Below are positions 6,835-18,145 of a stretch of DNA of 39,131 nucleotides, piece after piece. The position numbers and the translations under genes are program-made. The stretch is taken from positions 1-39,131 of the forward strand of contig JASMJM010000083.1 in the NCBI GenBank assembly GCA_030749725.1. Direction: 5' to 3'. The notes under the pieces were generated by a model that was not told the DNA's origin, did no database searches, and saw only the letters and a list, made by a program, of their open reading frames with translations. Position 1 is the first letter of the stretch; each line of letters starts with the position of its first letter. The DNA comes from Pseudomonadales bacterium (GTDB taxonomy: Bacteria > Pseudomonadota > Gammaproteobacteria > Pseudomonadales > Azotimanducaceae).

Positions 6835-7875
6835 ATGAAAAAACGATCCGTGGACAGCCGAGCGCAACAACTGTTAAAGGCTCTGGTTGAAAGCTATATC
6901 AAGAACGGTCAGCCGGTGGGCTCCAGGACCCTGGTGGATCAGGCTGACCTGTCCGTCAGTCCTGCCACGGCAAGAAATATCATGGCGGATCTGGAAGAGA
7001 AGGGACTGATCATGTCCCCGCACACATCCGCCGGCCGCGTTCCGACTCCGCTTGGCTATCGCTTTTTCGTCGACAGTCTGGTGAAGGTAAAGCCGCTCGA
7101 TTCAATCGATCTTGAACACCTGAGCAGGGGATTCAATCCCGATATGTCATCGCAGCAACTGGTCGAATCTGCCTCGGGCCTCCTCTCCGATGTAACCCAG
7201 ATGGCAGGTGTCGTCACACTGCCCAAGCGGGAGCATGCCACCTTGAGGTACGTGGAATTCCTGCGCCTTTCCGCCAACAGGGTGTTGACCATTCTGGTAT
7301 TGGATGAGCACGAAGTTCACAACCGCATCATCTACACCAGTCGGGAGTATGCAGAGAGCCAGTTAAAGGAAGCTGCCAATTTCATCAATCAGTCTTTTGC
7401 AGGTCAATCTCTGAACAGCATTCGTAAAGAACTGATATCCAGCATGCAGTCGGACAGAGAAAACATGAACTCGTTGATGCAGACCACCCTGGAAGTTGCC
7501 AGCCAGGCGTTCAATCAGGAGAGTGCCAGCGACTATGTGGTCGCAGGTCAGGAGAAGCTGATCGAGACCGCGCGGACCCAGGCGCTTGAGAATATCAGGA
7601 GTCTGTTCCAGGCGTTTTCCCTGAAGGGCGACATTCTGCACTTGCTGGACCGGTGTATGGAGAGCCAGGGCGTGCAGTTGTTTATCGGCGAAGAGTCCGG
7701 TTACAAGGTGCTGGACGAGTGCAGTGTGGTGACCGCACCCTATCACGTGGAAGGTGATAGGGTGGGTGTCCTTGGCATCATCGGGCCCACCCGGATGGCA
7801 TACGAAAAGGTGATTCCGATAGTCGATGCCACTGCCAAGATACTCAGTGAAGCGCTGGATGCGTCCATTCGTTGA
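6835..7875 (+). CDS. hrcA: Heat-inducible transcription repressor HrcA
   Basis: HrcA represses chaperone genes by binding CIRCE operators and is itself stabilised by GroEL. The 346-residue protein has the N-terminal winged helix (QQLLKALVESYIKNGQPVGSRTL, then SVSPATARNIMADLEEKGL), the conserved HTSAGRVPTPLGYRFFVDSL segment at about residues 62-81, and the dimerisation/GAF-like C-terminal domain ending GVLGIIGPTRMAYEKVIPIVDATAKILSEAL. It heads the grpE-dnaK-dnaJ cluster, as in many non-enteric proteobacteria. There is no Shine-Dalgarno sequence before the ATG at 6835. No perfect CIRCE was found in the window, so its targets may lie elsewhere (groESL) or the operator is degenerate. Confidence 0.96.
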   Translation: MKKRSVDSRAQQLLKALVESYIKNGQPVGSRTLVDQADLSVSPATARNIMADLEEKGLIMSPHTSAGRVPTPLGYRFFVDSLVKVKPLDSIDLEHLSRGFNPDMSSQQLVESASGLLSDVTQMAGVVTLPKREHATLRYVEFLRLSANRVLTILVLDEHEVHNRIIYTSREYAESQLKEAANFINQSFAGQSLNSIRKELISSMQSDRENMNSLMQTTLEVASQAFNQESASDYVVAGQEKLIETARTQALENIRSLFQAFSLKGDILHLLDRCMESQGVQLFIGEESGYKVLDECSVVTAPYHVEGDRVGVLGIIGPTRMAYEKVIPIVDATAKILSEALDASIR

Positions 7876-7914
7876 TTCATGAGCCTGGACCGCTGATCCA
7901 AAGCCGCCTCAATA

Positions 7915-7942
7915 CTTGAATCGACCTTCGAAGCCCCCATAT
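7915..7942 (+). promoter_or_regulatory. Sigma-32 (RpoH) heat-shock promoter of grpE
   Basis: CTTGAAT at 7915-7921, a 13-bp spacer and CCCCATAT at 7935-7942 match the RpoH consensus (CTTGAAA, 13-14 bp, CCCCATnT) almost exactly. Transcription would begin near 7950, about 65 nt before the grpE ATG. Confidence 0.85.
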
Positions 7943-8015
7943 TGATCCCTAATCCTTAACCGGTTGCGCATTGCTGTGTGACCAAATTGTGCGGTGTAGT
8001 AGGAGTCGAGTACGC

Positions 8016-8933
8016 ATGACACGAACCAAGACCCCAGATATTGACGACGATCCTGTGATCAGCAAGGAAGAGCCTGCGAGAGAGGAAGAGAAAACCACGG
8101 CCGAAGCCGCGGCAAACGCGGCTGATCAGTCGACTAAAGCCACCAAAAAAGGCAAGAAAAAGGTAACCAAGAAAAAGTCCGCCAAAGCCACGGTGGTGGA
8201 ATTGCAGGATCAGTTGGTGAAGGCGAATGAGCAGGTGGGGCTATTCCAGGAGCAGGCTTTAAGGGCTGAAGCAGAGATGCAGAACGTACGCAAACGGGTG
8301 GCTCGCGATGTGGAGAATGCCCACAAATATGGCACGGAACGACTACTGCAGAACCTGCTGCCCACGGTAGATAGCCTGGAGAAGTCCGTTGAGGCGGCGG
8401 CTCAGGTCAACGAAGCGAACACGGGATTGGTGGAAGGGATCGAGATCTGTCTGAAGATGCTGCTCGACGTGCTGGTAAAGGAAAACGTTGAACAGCTTGA
8501 CCCGGAGGGAGAGCCTTTTGATCCACAATTCCATGAAGCGATATCCGTTATTGAGAAAGCGGAGATGGAGCCCAATTCCGTTGCGCTTGTGGTTCAGAAA
8601 GGATACCGGCTGAACGGACGATTGGTGCGACCGGCCATGGTGATTGTGTCCAAGGCCGTGGCGGATACCGCACCGGAACGTGCCGCAGTGGATGCTGCCG
8701 CAGTGGATGCTGCCGCAGTGGACGCTGCCGCAGTGGACGCTGCCGCCCCAGATGGGGATACCCCAAGCGGGGCCGCTGCAACCGCGGCCGCCGCAAGCGC
8801 GGCCGCCCAGGAAAGGGACGGCCAGGAAAAGGGCGGCCAGGAAAAGGACGGTCCGGCCGGGAGCGGCCAGGATAGCGAAGGTCCGGCCGGGAGCGGTCCG
8901 GAAGGCGACACGAGAATTGATGAAAAGGCTTGA
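8016..8933 (+). CDS. grpE: GrpE nucleotide exchange factor with long repetitive C-terminal extension
   Basis: GrpE releases ADP from DnaK. The ATG at 8016, 10 nt after AGGAG, gives 305 residues against roughly 190-200 for the family. Residues 1-60 are charged and include a Lys-rich stretch (41-58, TKKGKKKVTKKK). The coiled coil and beta-wing core spans about residues 60-215, with QNVRKRVARDVENAHKYGTERLLQNLLPTVDSLE, FDPQFHEAISV and VVQKGYRLNGRLVRPAMVIVSK. Residues 223-305 are extra: about four AAVDA repeats, an Ala-rich bridge, then seven five-residue repeats of QEKDG/PAGSG type. The array DNA is made of 15-bp units. The core looks intact, so exchange activity is expected. The tail has no known function and resembles a flexible linker. 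The gene lies between an RpoH promoter and dnaK. Confidence 0.95.
   Translation: MTRTKTPDIDDDPVISKEEPAREEEKTTAEAAANAADQSTKATKKGKKKVTKKKSAKATVVELQDQLVKANEQVGLFQEQALRAEAEMQNVRKRVARDVENAHKYGTERLLQNLLPTVDSLEKSVEAAAQVNEANTGLVEGIEICLKMLLDVLVKENVEQLDPEGEPFDPQFHEAISVIEKAEMEPNSVALVVQKGYRLNGRLVRPAMVIVSKAVADTAPERAAVDAAAVDAAAVDAAAVDAAAPDGDTPSGAAATAAAASAAAQERDGQEKGGQEKDGPAGSGQDSEGPAGSGPEGDTRIDEKA
8682..8753 (+). repeat. 15-bp minisatellite inside grpE (AAVDA array)
   Basis: Four copies of GCCGCAGTGGAYGCT occupy 8682-8741, followed by a partial fifth. Units 1-2 and 3-4 differ by one T/C transition. Unit gain or loss would preserve the reading frame. Confidence 0.93.
8808..8912 (+). repeat. Second 15-bp minisatellite inside grpE (QEKDG/PAGSG array)
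   Basis: Seven 15-bp units: three CAGGAAARGGRCGGC-like, then CCGGCCGGGAGCGGY alternating with a CAGGATAGC variant, and a final diverged CCGGAAGG unit. The CCGGCCGGGAGCGG unit occurs twice (8853, 8883). Confidence 0.88.
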
Positions 8934-8937
8934 AACA

Positions 8938-8965
8938 CTTGAAATTCACATTCTGGAGCCAATAT
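8938..8965 (+). promoter_or_regulatory. Candidate sigma-32 promoter of dnaK
   Basis: A perfect CTTGAAA at 8938-8944, a 13-bp spacer and GCCAATAT at 8958-8965 (6 of 8 to CCCCATAT) lie just after the grpE stop. The spacing equals that of the grpE promoter. A second CTTGAAA at 8929-8935 has no partner -10. Confidence 0.6.
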
Positions 8966-9019
8966 TACCCCTAACCCGGAAGCAGTTGGCGAGAAGGAAT
9001 ACAAATTGGAGACTGGAGC

Positions 9020-10951
9020 ATGGGCAAGATAATCGGTATTGATTTAGGTACCACCAACTCTTGTGTAGCGATCATGGAGGGCGATACCCCCAAGATCATT
9101 GAGAACTCGGAAGGCGATCGTACTACGCCTTCTATCGTCGGCTATGCGGATGACGATGAGATACTGGTGGGGCAATCGGCCAAGCGGCAGGCGGTCACGA
9201 ATCCTGAGAACACCCTGTTCGCTGTTAAACGGCTGATTGGCCGTCGCTTTGACGATGCGGTCGTACAGAAAGACATCAAGATGGTGCCTTACAAAATTGT
9301 CCGGGCGGACAACAAAGATGCCTGGGTCGATGTCAAAGGTGAGAAACAGGCTCCTCCTCAGGTCTCGGCACAGGTATTGGCCAAGATGAAGAAAACCGCT
9401 GAGGACTATCTCGGCGAAAAGGTGACCGAAGCGGTCATCACCGTGCCCGCCTACTTCAACGACTCGCAGCGTCAGGCCACCAAAGATGCTGGTCGCATAG
9501 CAAGTCTGGATGTAAAGAGAATCATCAATGAACCCACCGCCGCTGCGCTGGCCTACGGCATGGATAAGGACCGGGGTGATTCCACTATTGCGGTCTACGA
9601 TCTGGGTGGTGGCACCTTCGATATCTCCATCATCGAGATTGCCGACGTCGATGGCGAAAAACAGTTTGAAGTTCTATCCACCAATGGCGATACCTTCCTC
9701 GGTGGTGAAGATTTTGATCTGCGTCTGATCGAATATCTGGCCGAGGAATTCAAGAAGGATACGGGCATGGATCTGCACAACGATCCTCTCGCCCTGCAAC
9801 GATTGAAGGAAGCGGCGGAGAAAGCCAAGATCGAACTGTCCACCAGCCAACAGACTGAGGTCAATCTACCCTATATCACGGCCGATGCGTCGGGACCCAA
9901 GCACATGGTGATCAAGGTTACCCAGGCAAAGTTGGAATCATTGGTGGAAAGCCTGGTGGAATCGACACTAGGGCCATTGCGTACGGCGCTCAAAGATGCC
10001 GATCTCGGCGTGACCGATATCAACGAGATCATTCTGGTGGGTGGCCAAACGCGCATGCCTCTGGTGCAGAAAAAGGTGCGGGAATTCTTCGACAAGGACG
10101 CCAGGAAAGATGTCAATCCCGATGAAGCGGTTGCCATGGGAGCGTCGATTCAGGCGGCTGTGCTTTCGGGAGACGTCAAGGATGTACTGTTGCTCGACGT
10201 TACGCCTCTGTCACTCGGCATCGAGACCATGGGCCAGGTGATGAGCGTGTTGATAGAGAAGAACACGACCATTCCCACCAAGAAATCACAGATCTTTTCA
10301 ACAGCGGAAGACAACCAACCCGCGGTAACGATTCACGTTATGCAAGGCGAGCGTAAGCAAGCCCAGCAGAATAAGTCATTGGGTCGCTTTGATCTGGCCA
10401 ACATTCCGCCGTCACCAAGAGGCGTTCCACAGATAGAGGTGAGTTTCGATCTGGATGCCAACGGCATATTGAATGTGTCAGCAAAGGACAAGGCAACCGG
10501 CAAAGAGCAGTCGATCGTCATCAAGGCGTCCAGTGGTCTGTCCGATGAAGAGATCGAAGCCATGGTCAGGGATGCTGAAGCGAACGCCGAGGAGGATCGG
10601 AAATTTGAAGAGCTGGTCATGGCGCGCAACCAGGCGGATGGTCTGATTCATGCCACCAAGAAAACGATCGAAGAGGCGGGCGACAAGGTTACCGAGGAAG
10701 AGAAAGCCAGTATCGAGGCTGCCATTTCTGAATTGGAAGAGGTGCTGCAGGGTGATAATAAGGATGAGATTGAGGAGCGCACCCGCAAGTTGACGGAAGC
10801 GTCTTCGGGCCTTGCGCAACGGATGTACGCCGAGCAGGCCGAGCAGGCCCAGGCGGGAGCGGAACAACCTGAGGCCGGTCCTTCAGAAAATGGTGGCGCT
10901 GATTCCGATGCCGTAGATGCCGAGTTTGAAGAGGTCAAGGACGATAAGTAG
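9020..10951 (+). CDS. dnaK: Molecular chaperone DnaK (Hsp70)
   Basis: DnaK is the ATP-driven Hsp70 that binds unfolded peptides with DnaJ and GrpE. The 643-residue protein starts with the ATPase phosphate-1 loop [13 protein letters not shown], then [28 protein letters not shown], the phosphate-2 loop [13 protein letters not shown] and the adenosine motif [10 protein letters not shown]. The linker region reads [18 protein letters not shown]. The substrate-binding domain follows, and the helical lid ends in an acidic EEVKDDK-type tail (final residues VKDDK). A GGAG lies 5 nt before the ATG. Length and order match the family. It sits between grpE and dnaJ and is probably transcribed from both upstream heat-shock promoters. 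Confidence 0.98.
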   Translation: MGKIIGIDLGTTNSCVAIMEGDTPKIIENSEGDRTTPSIVGYADDDEILVGQSAKRQAVTNPENTLFAVKRLIGRRFDDAVVQKDIKMVPYKIVRADNKDAWVDVKGEKQAPPQVSAQVLAKMKKTAEDYLGEKVTEAVITVPAYFNDSQRQATKDAGRIASLDVKRIINEPTAAALAYGMDKDRGDSTIAVYDLGGGTFDISIIEIADVDGEKQFEVLSTNGDTFLGGEDFDLRLIEYLAEEFKKDTGMDLHNDPLALQRLKEAAEKAKIELSTSQQTEVNLPYITADASGPKHMVIKVTQAKLESLVESLVESTLGPLRTALKDADLGVTDINEIILVGGQTRMPLVQKKVREFFDKDARKDVNPDEAVAMGASIQAAVLSGDVKDVLLLDVTPLSLGIETMGQVMSVLIEKNTTIPTKKSQIFSTAEDNQPAVTIHVMQGERKQAQQNKSLGRFDLANIPPSPRGVPQIEVSFDLDANGILNVSAKDKATGKEQSIVIKASSGLSDEEIEAMVRDAEANAEEDRKFEELVMARNQADGLIHATKKTIEEAGDKVTEEEKASIEAAISELEEVLQGDNKDEIEERTRKLTEASSGLAQRMYAEQAEQAQAGAEQPEAGPSENGGADSDAVDAEFEEVKDDK

Positions 10952-10983
10952 AAGCACAGTAATCCAAACTAGTGCCGAAGCAG

Positions 10984-11001
10984 CGCGGGATGGTTCCCGC
11001 G
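10984..11001 (+). other. Hairpin between dnaK and dnaJ
   Basis: CGCGGGA, loop TGGT and TCCCGCG form a perfect 7-bp stem 21 nt before dnaJ. There is no U-tract, so it is more likely an mRNA stability or partial-attenuation element that would lower dnaJ relative to dnaK than a full terminator. Confidence 0.6.
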
Positions 11002-11021
11002 TTGTCGTATCTGGAATCTAG

Positions 11022-12988
<1,967 letters not shown>

Positions 12989-13029
12989 ACCGCGCCGTCG
13001 TGTGGCTGAGTTGGTCGGTCTGCCCGACC

Positions 13030-13077
13030 GGGTCGACCAGACGGGGTCGCCCAGACGGGGTCGCCCAGACCGGGACG
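13030..13077. repeat. 14-bp tandem repeats between dapB and carA
   Basis: Three units, GGGTCGACCAGACG, GGGTCGCCCAGACG and GGGTCGCCCAGACC, stand in tandem with a fourth cut to GGGACG. A GGTCGG/CCGACC hairpin (stem 6, loop 5) lies just upstream. No function can be assigned. Confidence 0.85.
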
Positions 13078-13097
13078 AATTAATTCCCTCATTGATC

Positions 13098-13126
13098 TGG
13101 TAACTGGCACTGTGTTCACTTAGAAT
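13098..13126 (+). promoter_or_regulatory. Candidate carA promoter
   Basis: TGGTAA, a 17-bp spacer and TAGAAT (5 of 6 to the -10 consensus) would start transcription near 13133, about 100 nt before carA. The -35 is weak. Confidence 0.35.
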
Positions 13127-13137
13127 GTCGCGCCAAT

Positions 13138-13239
13138 ATGAGATCAGCGTGGGTTCAAACAAAAGACGAGATGGGAGAAATTCCAGCTCGTTTTTTTTTG
13201 ATCTACGTGCCGGCTTTAAGGGGGTCGTTAGGTGGCTAG
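13138..13239 (+). CDS. Possible carA leader peptide (33 codons)
   Basis: An ATG at 13138 opens a 33-codon frame that runs through the terminator hairpin and its T9 tract (encoding RFFL) and stops with TAG at 13237-13239, eight bases inside carA. There is no Shine-Dalgarno sequence, and if the proposed promoter is right the ATG is near the mRNA 5' end. The layout recalls the E. coli pyrBI leader, where translation through the attenuator couples expression to nucleotide supply. This is inference; the frame may be fortuitous. Confidence 0.3.
   Translation: MRSAWVQTKDEMGEIPARFFLIYVPALRGSLGG
13167..13199 (+). terminator. Intrinsic terminator / attenuator in the carA leader
   Basis: CGAG, an A/G mismatch, TGGGA, a GAAA tetraloop, TTCCA and CTCG form a two-part stem followed directly by nine T residues. 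It ends 32 nt before the carA start. It could stop dapB read-through or attenuate carAB transcription. Confidence 0.75.
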
Positions 13240-14392
13240 AGCGGCTATCCTTGCGCTGGCAAATGGGGAAGTCTTCAGAGGCATCGCCATTGGTGCGGAC
13301 GGTTCGAGCAGCGGCGAGGTGGTCTTCAATACTGCCATCACCGGCTATCAGGAAATCCTCACCGATCCCTCTTATGCAAATCAGATCATCACGCTCACCC
13401 ATCCCCATATAGGGAACACCGGCGTCAACGAAGAGGATGAGGAGTCAGACCGCATCTGGGCATCCGGGCTGGTTATCCGCGATCTACCGCTGCTGGCAAG
13501 CAGTTGGCGCAAACAGTCGACCCTCGAGGAGTATCTGAGTTCCAGGCAGATCGTCGGCATTGCCGAGATCGACACCAGAAAACTCACGCGCATCCTCAGA
13601 GAGCAGGGCTCACAGAACGGCTGTTTGATGAGTGGTGCAGAACTTGATCAGGCGGAGGAGCAAGAAGCGCTCGCCAAGGCGCGTGCTTTTCCGGGTCTTA
13701 AGGGAATGGACCTGGCCAGGGAAGTGTCGGTCGCCGAGAGCTACAACTGGAACGAGGGAGGCTGGAGTCTTGCCGAGGGATTCAATCAGTCTTCTAACGC
13801 AAAATACCATGTGGTTGCGTACGACTTCGGGACCAAGAGAAACATTCTAAGATTGCTAGTTGATCGAAACTGCAGCTTGACAGTTGTACCGGCGAGTACT
13901 TCGGCTGAAGAGGTGATCGCGCTGCACCCCGATGGTGTCTTTCTGTCCAATGGCCCCGGCGATCCTGATCCTTGTGACTACGCCATTGCGGCGGTGCAAG
14001 GCATACTGAAGACCGAGATTCCGGTGTTCGGCATCTGCCTGGGTTTGCAGATACTGAGCCTCGCCAGCGGTGCAAAAACCAAAAAGATGAAGCATGGCCA
14101 CCATGGCGCCAATCACCCGGTGAAGAATCTGGCTGATGGCACCGTATTGATCACCAGCCAGAATCATGGTTTCTGTGTGGATGATGAATCCCTGCCCGCC
14201 ACGATGCGGGTAACCCACAGATCCCTCTTCGATGGATCGTTACAGGGAGTGTGCAGAACGGACAAACCTGCGTTCGGTTTTCAAGGCCATCCGGAAGCCA
14301 GTCCTGGTCCCCACGACGCAGCGCCTCTGTTCGATCGTTTCATCGAGCTGATGGAAGCCTACATCGCTGACAGGGATAAGAGCTCTGCCTGA
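13232..14392 (+). CDS. carA: Carbamoyl-phosphate synthase small (glutaminase) subunit
   Basis: CarA hydrolyses glutamine and channels ammonia to CarB for carbamoyl phosphate, feeding arginine and pyrimidine synthesis. The 386-residue protein has the N-terminal CPSase domain ([35 protein letters not shown]) and a class I amidotransferase domain with nucleophile Cys269 in FGICLGLQ and the [10 protein letters not shown] segment. The GTG at 13232 is chosen because AAGGGGG lies 7 nt upstream and the product aligns with other CarA starts. It is 19 bp from carB. The leader contains a strong terminator hairpin and a possible through-reading leader ORF, pointing to attenuation. Confidence 0.97.
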   Translation: MARAAILALANGEVFRGIAIGADGSSSGEVVFNTAITGYQEILTDPSYANQIITLTHPHIGNTGVNEEDEESDRIWASGLVIRDLPLLASSWRKQSTLEEYLSSRQIVGIAEIDTRKLTRILREQGSQNGCLMSGAELDQAEEQEALAKARAFPGLKGMDLAREVSVAESYNWNEGGWSLAEGFNQSSNAKYHVVAYDFGTKRNILRLLVDRNCSLTVVPASTSAEEVIALHPDGVFLSNGPGDPDPCDYAIAAVQGILKTEIPVFGICLGLQILSLASGAKTKKMKHGHHGANHPVKNLADGTVLITSQNHGFCVDDESLPATMRVTHRSLFDGSLQGVCRTDKPAFGFQGHPEASPGPHDAAPLFDRFIELMEAYIADRDKSSA

Positions 14393-14411
14393 ACGGTAGT
14401 GAGAAACCGCA

Positions 14412-17400
14412 ATGCCAAAACGTACCGATATTGAAAGCATATTGATCATAGGCGCTGGGCCAATCGTTATTGGCCAGGCTTGCGAATTTGACTATTCAGG
14501 CGCACAAGCGTGTAAGGCGCTCAAGGAGGAGGGATACCGGATAATCCTGGTGAACTCCAACCCCGCCACCATCATGACCGATCCCGCTCTGGCCGATGCC
14601 ACCTATATCGAACCGGTCAATTGGCAGACGGTTGCCAGAATCATCGAGGCCGAAAAGCCCCAGGCATTGCTGCCCACCATGGGAGGGCAGACAGGGCTCA
14701 ATTGCGCCCTCGATTTAGCTCGGGAAGGCGTCTTGGCCCAACATGGCGTTGAGATGATCGGGGCCACCCAGCAGGCCATCGACAAGGCGGAAGACCGGCA
14801 GCAGTTCGACCATGCCATGCGCGCCATCGGCCTGCAAACGCCGCGCTCGGCCATGGCACACTCGCTGGAGGAGGCCAGGCAAGTGCAGGCACGACTCGGC
14901 TTTCCCTGCGTGATACGGCCATCCTTTACCCTCGGCGGAACCGGCGGCGGCGTGGCCTACAATCAGGAAGATTTTGTCGAGATATGTGAGCGCGGATTCG
15001 ATCTCTCACCGACCTCTGAAGTGCTGATAGATGAATCACTGCTCGGCTGGAAAGAGTTCGAAATGGAAGTGGTCAGGGACAGGAATGACAATTGCATCAT
15101 CGTCTGCTCCATCGAAAATGTGGATCCCATGGGCATTCATACCGGTGACTCGATAACCGTTGCACCGGCCCAGACGCTGACGGACAAGGAATATCAACTG
15201 ATGCGCAACGCATCCATCGCGGTACTGCGCGTCATTGGCGTGGAAACAGGTGGATCCAACGTGCAGTTCGCGCTAAACCCGGTTGACGGGCGCATGGTTG
15301 TTATCGAGATGAATCCAAGGGTTTCCCGTTCCTCGGCGTTGGCATCCAAAGCAACCGGATTTCCGATCGCGAAAGTCGCCGCCAAACTTGCCGTTGGCTA
15401 TACCCTGGACGAACTATCTAACGAGATTACCGGAGGGGTAACACCCGCATCTTTTGAACCGTCCATCGATTACATCGTAACCAAGATTCCCCGCTTCACC
15501 TTCGAGAAGTTTCCTCAGGCTGCGAACTATCTAACGACTCAAATGAAGTCGGTCGGCGAAGTAATGGCCATCGGGCGTACCTTCCAGGAGTCGCTTCAAA
15601 AGGCATTGCGGGGACTCGAAGTGGGCATCAGCGGGCTGAACCCTATCCTGGACATGGAAAGCAGCGATAAGAAGTCGATCCTGCGCAGAGAATTGCAGAC
15701 TCCAGGAGCAGATCGCATCCGCTATCTGGCGGATGCATTCCGCTTCGGAATGGATCTGGATGAAGTGGTGGAACTTACCGCGATCGATGCCTGGTTTCTG
15801 ATTCAGATTCAGGATCTGGTCAGGATTGAAGATGAGATTACGGCTACCACCCTCGGTTCGATGCAGCGCGACAGGTTGTTCCGATTGAAACAGAAGGGCT
15901 TTTCCGATACCAGGCTTGCCGAGTTGCTTGGAGAAACAGAGGAAGCTGTGCGCAGCTTACGTTATTCGTTAGACGTCAGGCCGGTGTACCGCCGCGTAGA
16001 CACTTGTGCTGCAGAATTCCAGTCCTCGACCGCCTATATGTATTCGACCTATGAAGATGAATGTGAGGCGGACCCAACCGACAACGAGAAGATAATGGTT
16101 CTGGGAGGCGGCCCCAACCGTATCGGGCAGGGCATCGAGTTCGATTACTGCTGTGTGCATGCGGCTCTGGCCATGCGGGAAGATGGCTATGAGACCATCA
16201 TGGTGAACTGCAATCCGGAAACGGTATCGACGGATTACGATACTTCCGACCGGCTCTACTTTGAACCGCTCACCCTTGAAGATGTGTTGGCGATCGTTGA
16301 GGTGGAAAAACCCAAGGGGGTGATTATTCAGTTTGGCGGACAAACTCCCCTCAAACTGGCGCGCGATCTTGGCAAAGCGGGTGTACCGATAATCGGAACC
16401 ACGCCGGATGCCATCGACGAAGCAGAGGACAGGGAACGCTTCCAGCAGACAATCGAGCGACTCAAGCTTATCCAACCACCCAACCAGATCGCAAGAAACA
16501 TTGAAGAAGGTATCAAGGGGGCCGCAAAGATAGGCTACCCATTGGTAGTGAGACCCTCCTACGTCCTCGGCGGCCGAGCCATGGAGATCGTCTATAACGA
16601 GGAGGAATTGGCTGGCTATATGGAAGTCGCGGTGGAGGTGTCCGAAAAATCTCCGGTGTTGCTGGACCGTTTTCTGGATCGAGCCATCGAAATCGATGTG
16701 GACGCAGTCTGTGACGGCGAACAGGTCGTTATCGGGGCAATCATGCAGCATATCGAGCAGGCGGGCGTTCACTCCGGAGATTCGGCCTGTTCGTTGCCAC
16801 CCTACAGTCTGTCAGACGAGGAGCAACAGCGGATGCGTGAGGCGGTGCGCAAGCTGGCACTTGAATTGGGCGTGGTCGGATTGATGAACGTGCAGTTGGC
16901 GCTACAGAACGGTGAGATCTTTATCCTTGAGGTCAATCCGAGGGCATCTCGAACCGTGCCGTTCGTCTCAAAGTGTATCGGCACGTCGCTCGCCAAGATT
17001 GCAGCGCGATGTATGGCGGGGGTAACGCTGCAGCAGCAGGGGTACACTGCAGAGGTGACCCCTCAATATTACAGCGTCAAGGAAGCGGTCTTCCCATTCG
17101 GGAAATTCCCGGGGGTAGATCCAATTCTCGGGCCGGAAATGAAGTCCACCGGTGAGGTGATGGGGGTGGGTGCCAGCTTTGCAGAGGCCTATGGAAAAGC
17201 GGTGCTGGCAACGGGTGAGGTGATCCCGCTGGCAGGTAAAGCCTTCCTCTCAGTTAGGGATGCGGACAAAGAAGACGCCGTTGCGGTCGCCAGCGATCTG
17301 TCGGAGCAGGGCTTCTCCCTGGTCGCAACCAGAGGCACGGCGCGAGTATTAAAGCAGGCTGGCATGCAGGCTGAAGTCATCAACAAGGTACTGGAAGGCA

Positions 17401-17642
17401 GACCCCACATCGTCGATATGTTGAAAAATGAGGAAGTTGACTTTATTGTTAACACTACAGAGGGTAAACAGGCGATCGCAGATTCGTCTACCATTCGTAG
17501 GACGGCATTGCAGCACAAGGTGTTTTACACCACGACCATGGCAGGGGCTCGCGCCACTTGCCTTGCGATGCGCTTCAACGGCACAGAAAATGTTCGCCGT
17601 CTGCAGGATCTGCATAAGGGTCATTTGGTGAGGGATGTCTGA
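14412..17642 (+). CDS. carB: Carbamoyl-phosphate synthase large subunit
   Basis: CarB makes carbamoyl phosphate from bicarbonate, ammonia and two ATP. The 1076-residue protein contains two homologous ATP-grasp halves: the first with [21 protein letters not shown] and [35 protein letters not shown], the second with [40 protein letters not shown] and [16 protein letters not shown]. An oligomerisation region lies between them. A C-terminal MGS-like allosteric domain (about residues 935-1076, [42 protein letters not shown]) is where UMP and ornithine act in the E. coli enzyme. The stop overlaps the greA start by one base. Confidence 0.98.
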   Translation: MPKRTDIESILIIGAGPIVIGQACEFDYSGAQACKALKEEGYRIILVNSNPATIMTDPALADATYIEPVNWQTVARIIEAEKPQALLPTMGGQTGLNCALDLAREGVLAQHGVEMIGATQQAIDKAEDRQQFDHAMRAIGLQTPRSAMAHSLEEARQVQARLGFPCVIRPSFTLGGTGGGVAYNQEDFVEICERGFDLSPTSEVLIDESLLGWKEFEMEVVRDRNDNCIIVCSIENVDPMGIHTGDSITVAPAQTLTDKEYQLMRNASIAVLRVIGVETGGSNVQFALNPVDGRMVVIEMNPRVSRSSALASKATGFPIAKVAAKLAVGYTLDELSNEITGGVTPASFEPSIDYIVTKIPRFTFEKFPQAANYLTTQMKSVGEVMAIGRTFQESLQKALRGLEVGISGLNPILDMESSDKKSILRRELQTPGADRIRYLADAFRFGMDLDEVVELTAIDAWFLIQIQDLVRIEDEITATTLGSMQRDRLFRLKQKGFSDTRLAELLGETEEAVRSLRYSLDVRPVYRRVDTCAAEFQSSTAYMYSTYEDECEADPTDNEKIMVLGGGPNRIGQGIEFDYCCVHAALAMREDGYETIMVNCNPETVSTDYDTSDRLYFEPLTLEDVLAIVEVEKPKGVIIQFGGQTPLKLARDLGKAGVPIIGTTPDAIDEAEDRERFQQTIERLKLIQPPNQIARNIEEGIKGAAKIGYPLVVRPSYVLGGRAMEIVYNEEELAGYMEVAVEVSEKSPVLLDRFLDRAIEIDVDAVCDGEQVVIGAIMQHIEQAGVHSGDSACSLPPYSLSDEEQQRMREAVRKLALELGVVGLMNVQLALQNGEIFILEVNPRASRTVPFVSKCIGTSLAKIAARCMAGVTLQQQGYTAEVTPQYYSVKEAVFPFGKFPGVDPILGPEMKSTGEVMGVGASFAEAYGKAVLATGEVIPLAGKAFLSVRDADKEDAVAVASDLSEQGFSLVATRGTARVLKQAGMQAEVINKVLEGRPHIVDMLKNEEVDFIVNTTEGKQAIADSSTIRRTALQHKVFYTTTMAGARATCLAMRFNGTENVRRLQDLHKGHLVRDV

Positions 17643-18130
17643 TGGACAAGATTCCCATGACGGTTTTTGGCGCCGAGGCGCTTCGTGAAGAGCTCACTCT
17701 CCTAAAGGGGAAGGAGCGTCCGCGCATTATCAAAGAGATCGCGGAAGCCCGTGATCAGGGGGATCTGAAAGAAAACGCCGAGTATCATGCGGCCAGGGAG
17801 GAGCAGAGTTTCATCGAGGGGCGAATCGGTGACATCGAGTCCAAGCTGTCCTCTGCACAAGTCATCGACATCACCAAAATACCGCCCTCCGGTACGGTGA
17901 TATTCGGCACCACGATCGGCTTGATCAATCTGGACAGTGACGAACAGGTCTGCTATCAAATCGTGGGAGATGACGAGGCAGACCTCAAAGAAGGTAAGAT
18001 CTCCATCCACTCACCGGTAGCGAGAGCCCTGATCGGCAAAGAGCTGGGTGACATGGCCGTGGTAAAGGCACCCAACGGTGAAATCGAGTACGAGATCCAG
18101 TCGATTGAACATCTGGTCCCTGGCAGTTAA
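17642..18130 (+). CDS. greA: Transcript cleavage factor GreA
   Basis: GreA enters the RNA polymerase secondary channel and triggers cleavage of backtracked RNA. The 162-residue protein has the N-terminal coiled coil with the acidic tip [16 protein letters not shown], and the C-terminal FKBP-like domain with [26 protein letters not shown] and [32 protein letters not shown]. The ATG overlaps the carB stop (TGATG), so translation is probably coupled to carB. It converges on yhbY with 15 bp between stops and no clear terminator. Confidence 0.97.
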   Translation: MDKIPMTVFGAEALREELTLLKGKERPRIIKEIAEARDQGDLKENAEYHAAREEQSFIEGRIGDIESKLSSAQVIDITKIPPSGTVIFGTTIGLINLDSDEQVCYQIVGDDEADLKEGKISIHSPVARALIGKELGDMAVVKAPNGEIEYEIQSIEHLVPGS

Positions 18131-18145
18131 TTGCGGGACAGTACA

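Noticed and set aside
8929-8935. An additional sigma-32 promoter at the first CTTGAAA after grpE
   Set aside because: No CCCCAT-like -10 lies at the required spacing; the CTTGAAA nine bases later fits better.
8548-8949. Long minus-strand open frames opposite the grpE tail
   Set aside because: They are mirror products of the GC-rich 15-bp repeats, with no start signal or homology.
13125-13412. 95-codon frame starting at ATG 13125 upstream of carA
   Set aside because: It runs out of frame deep into carA and begins inside the proposed promoter region; the frame at 13138 fits a leader better.
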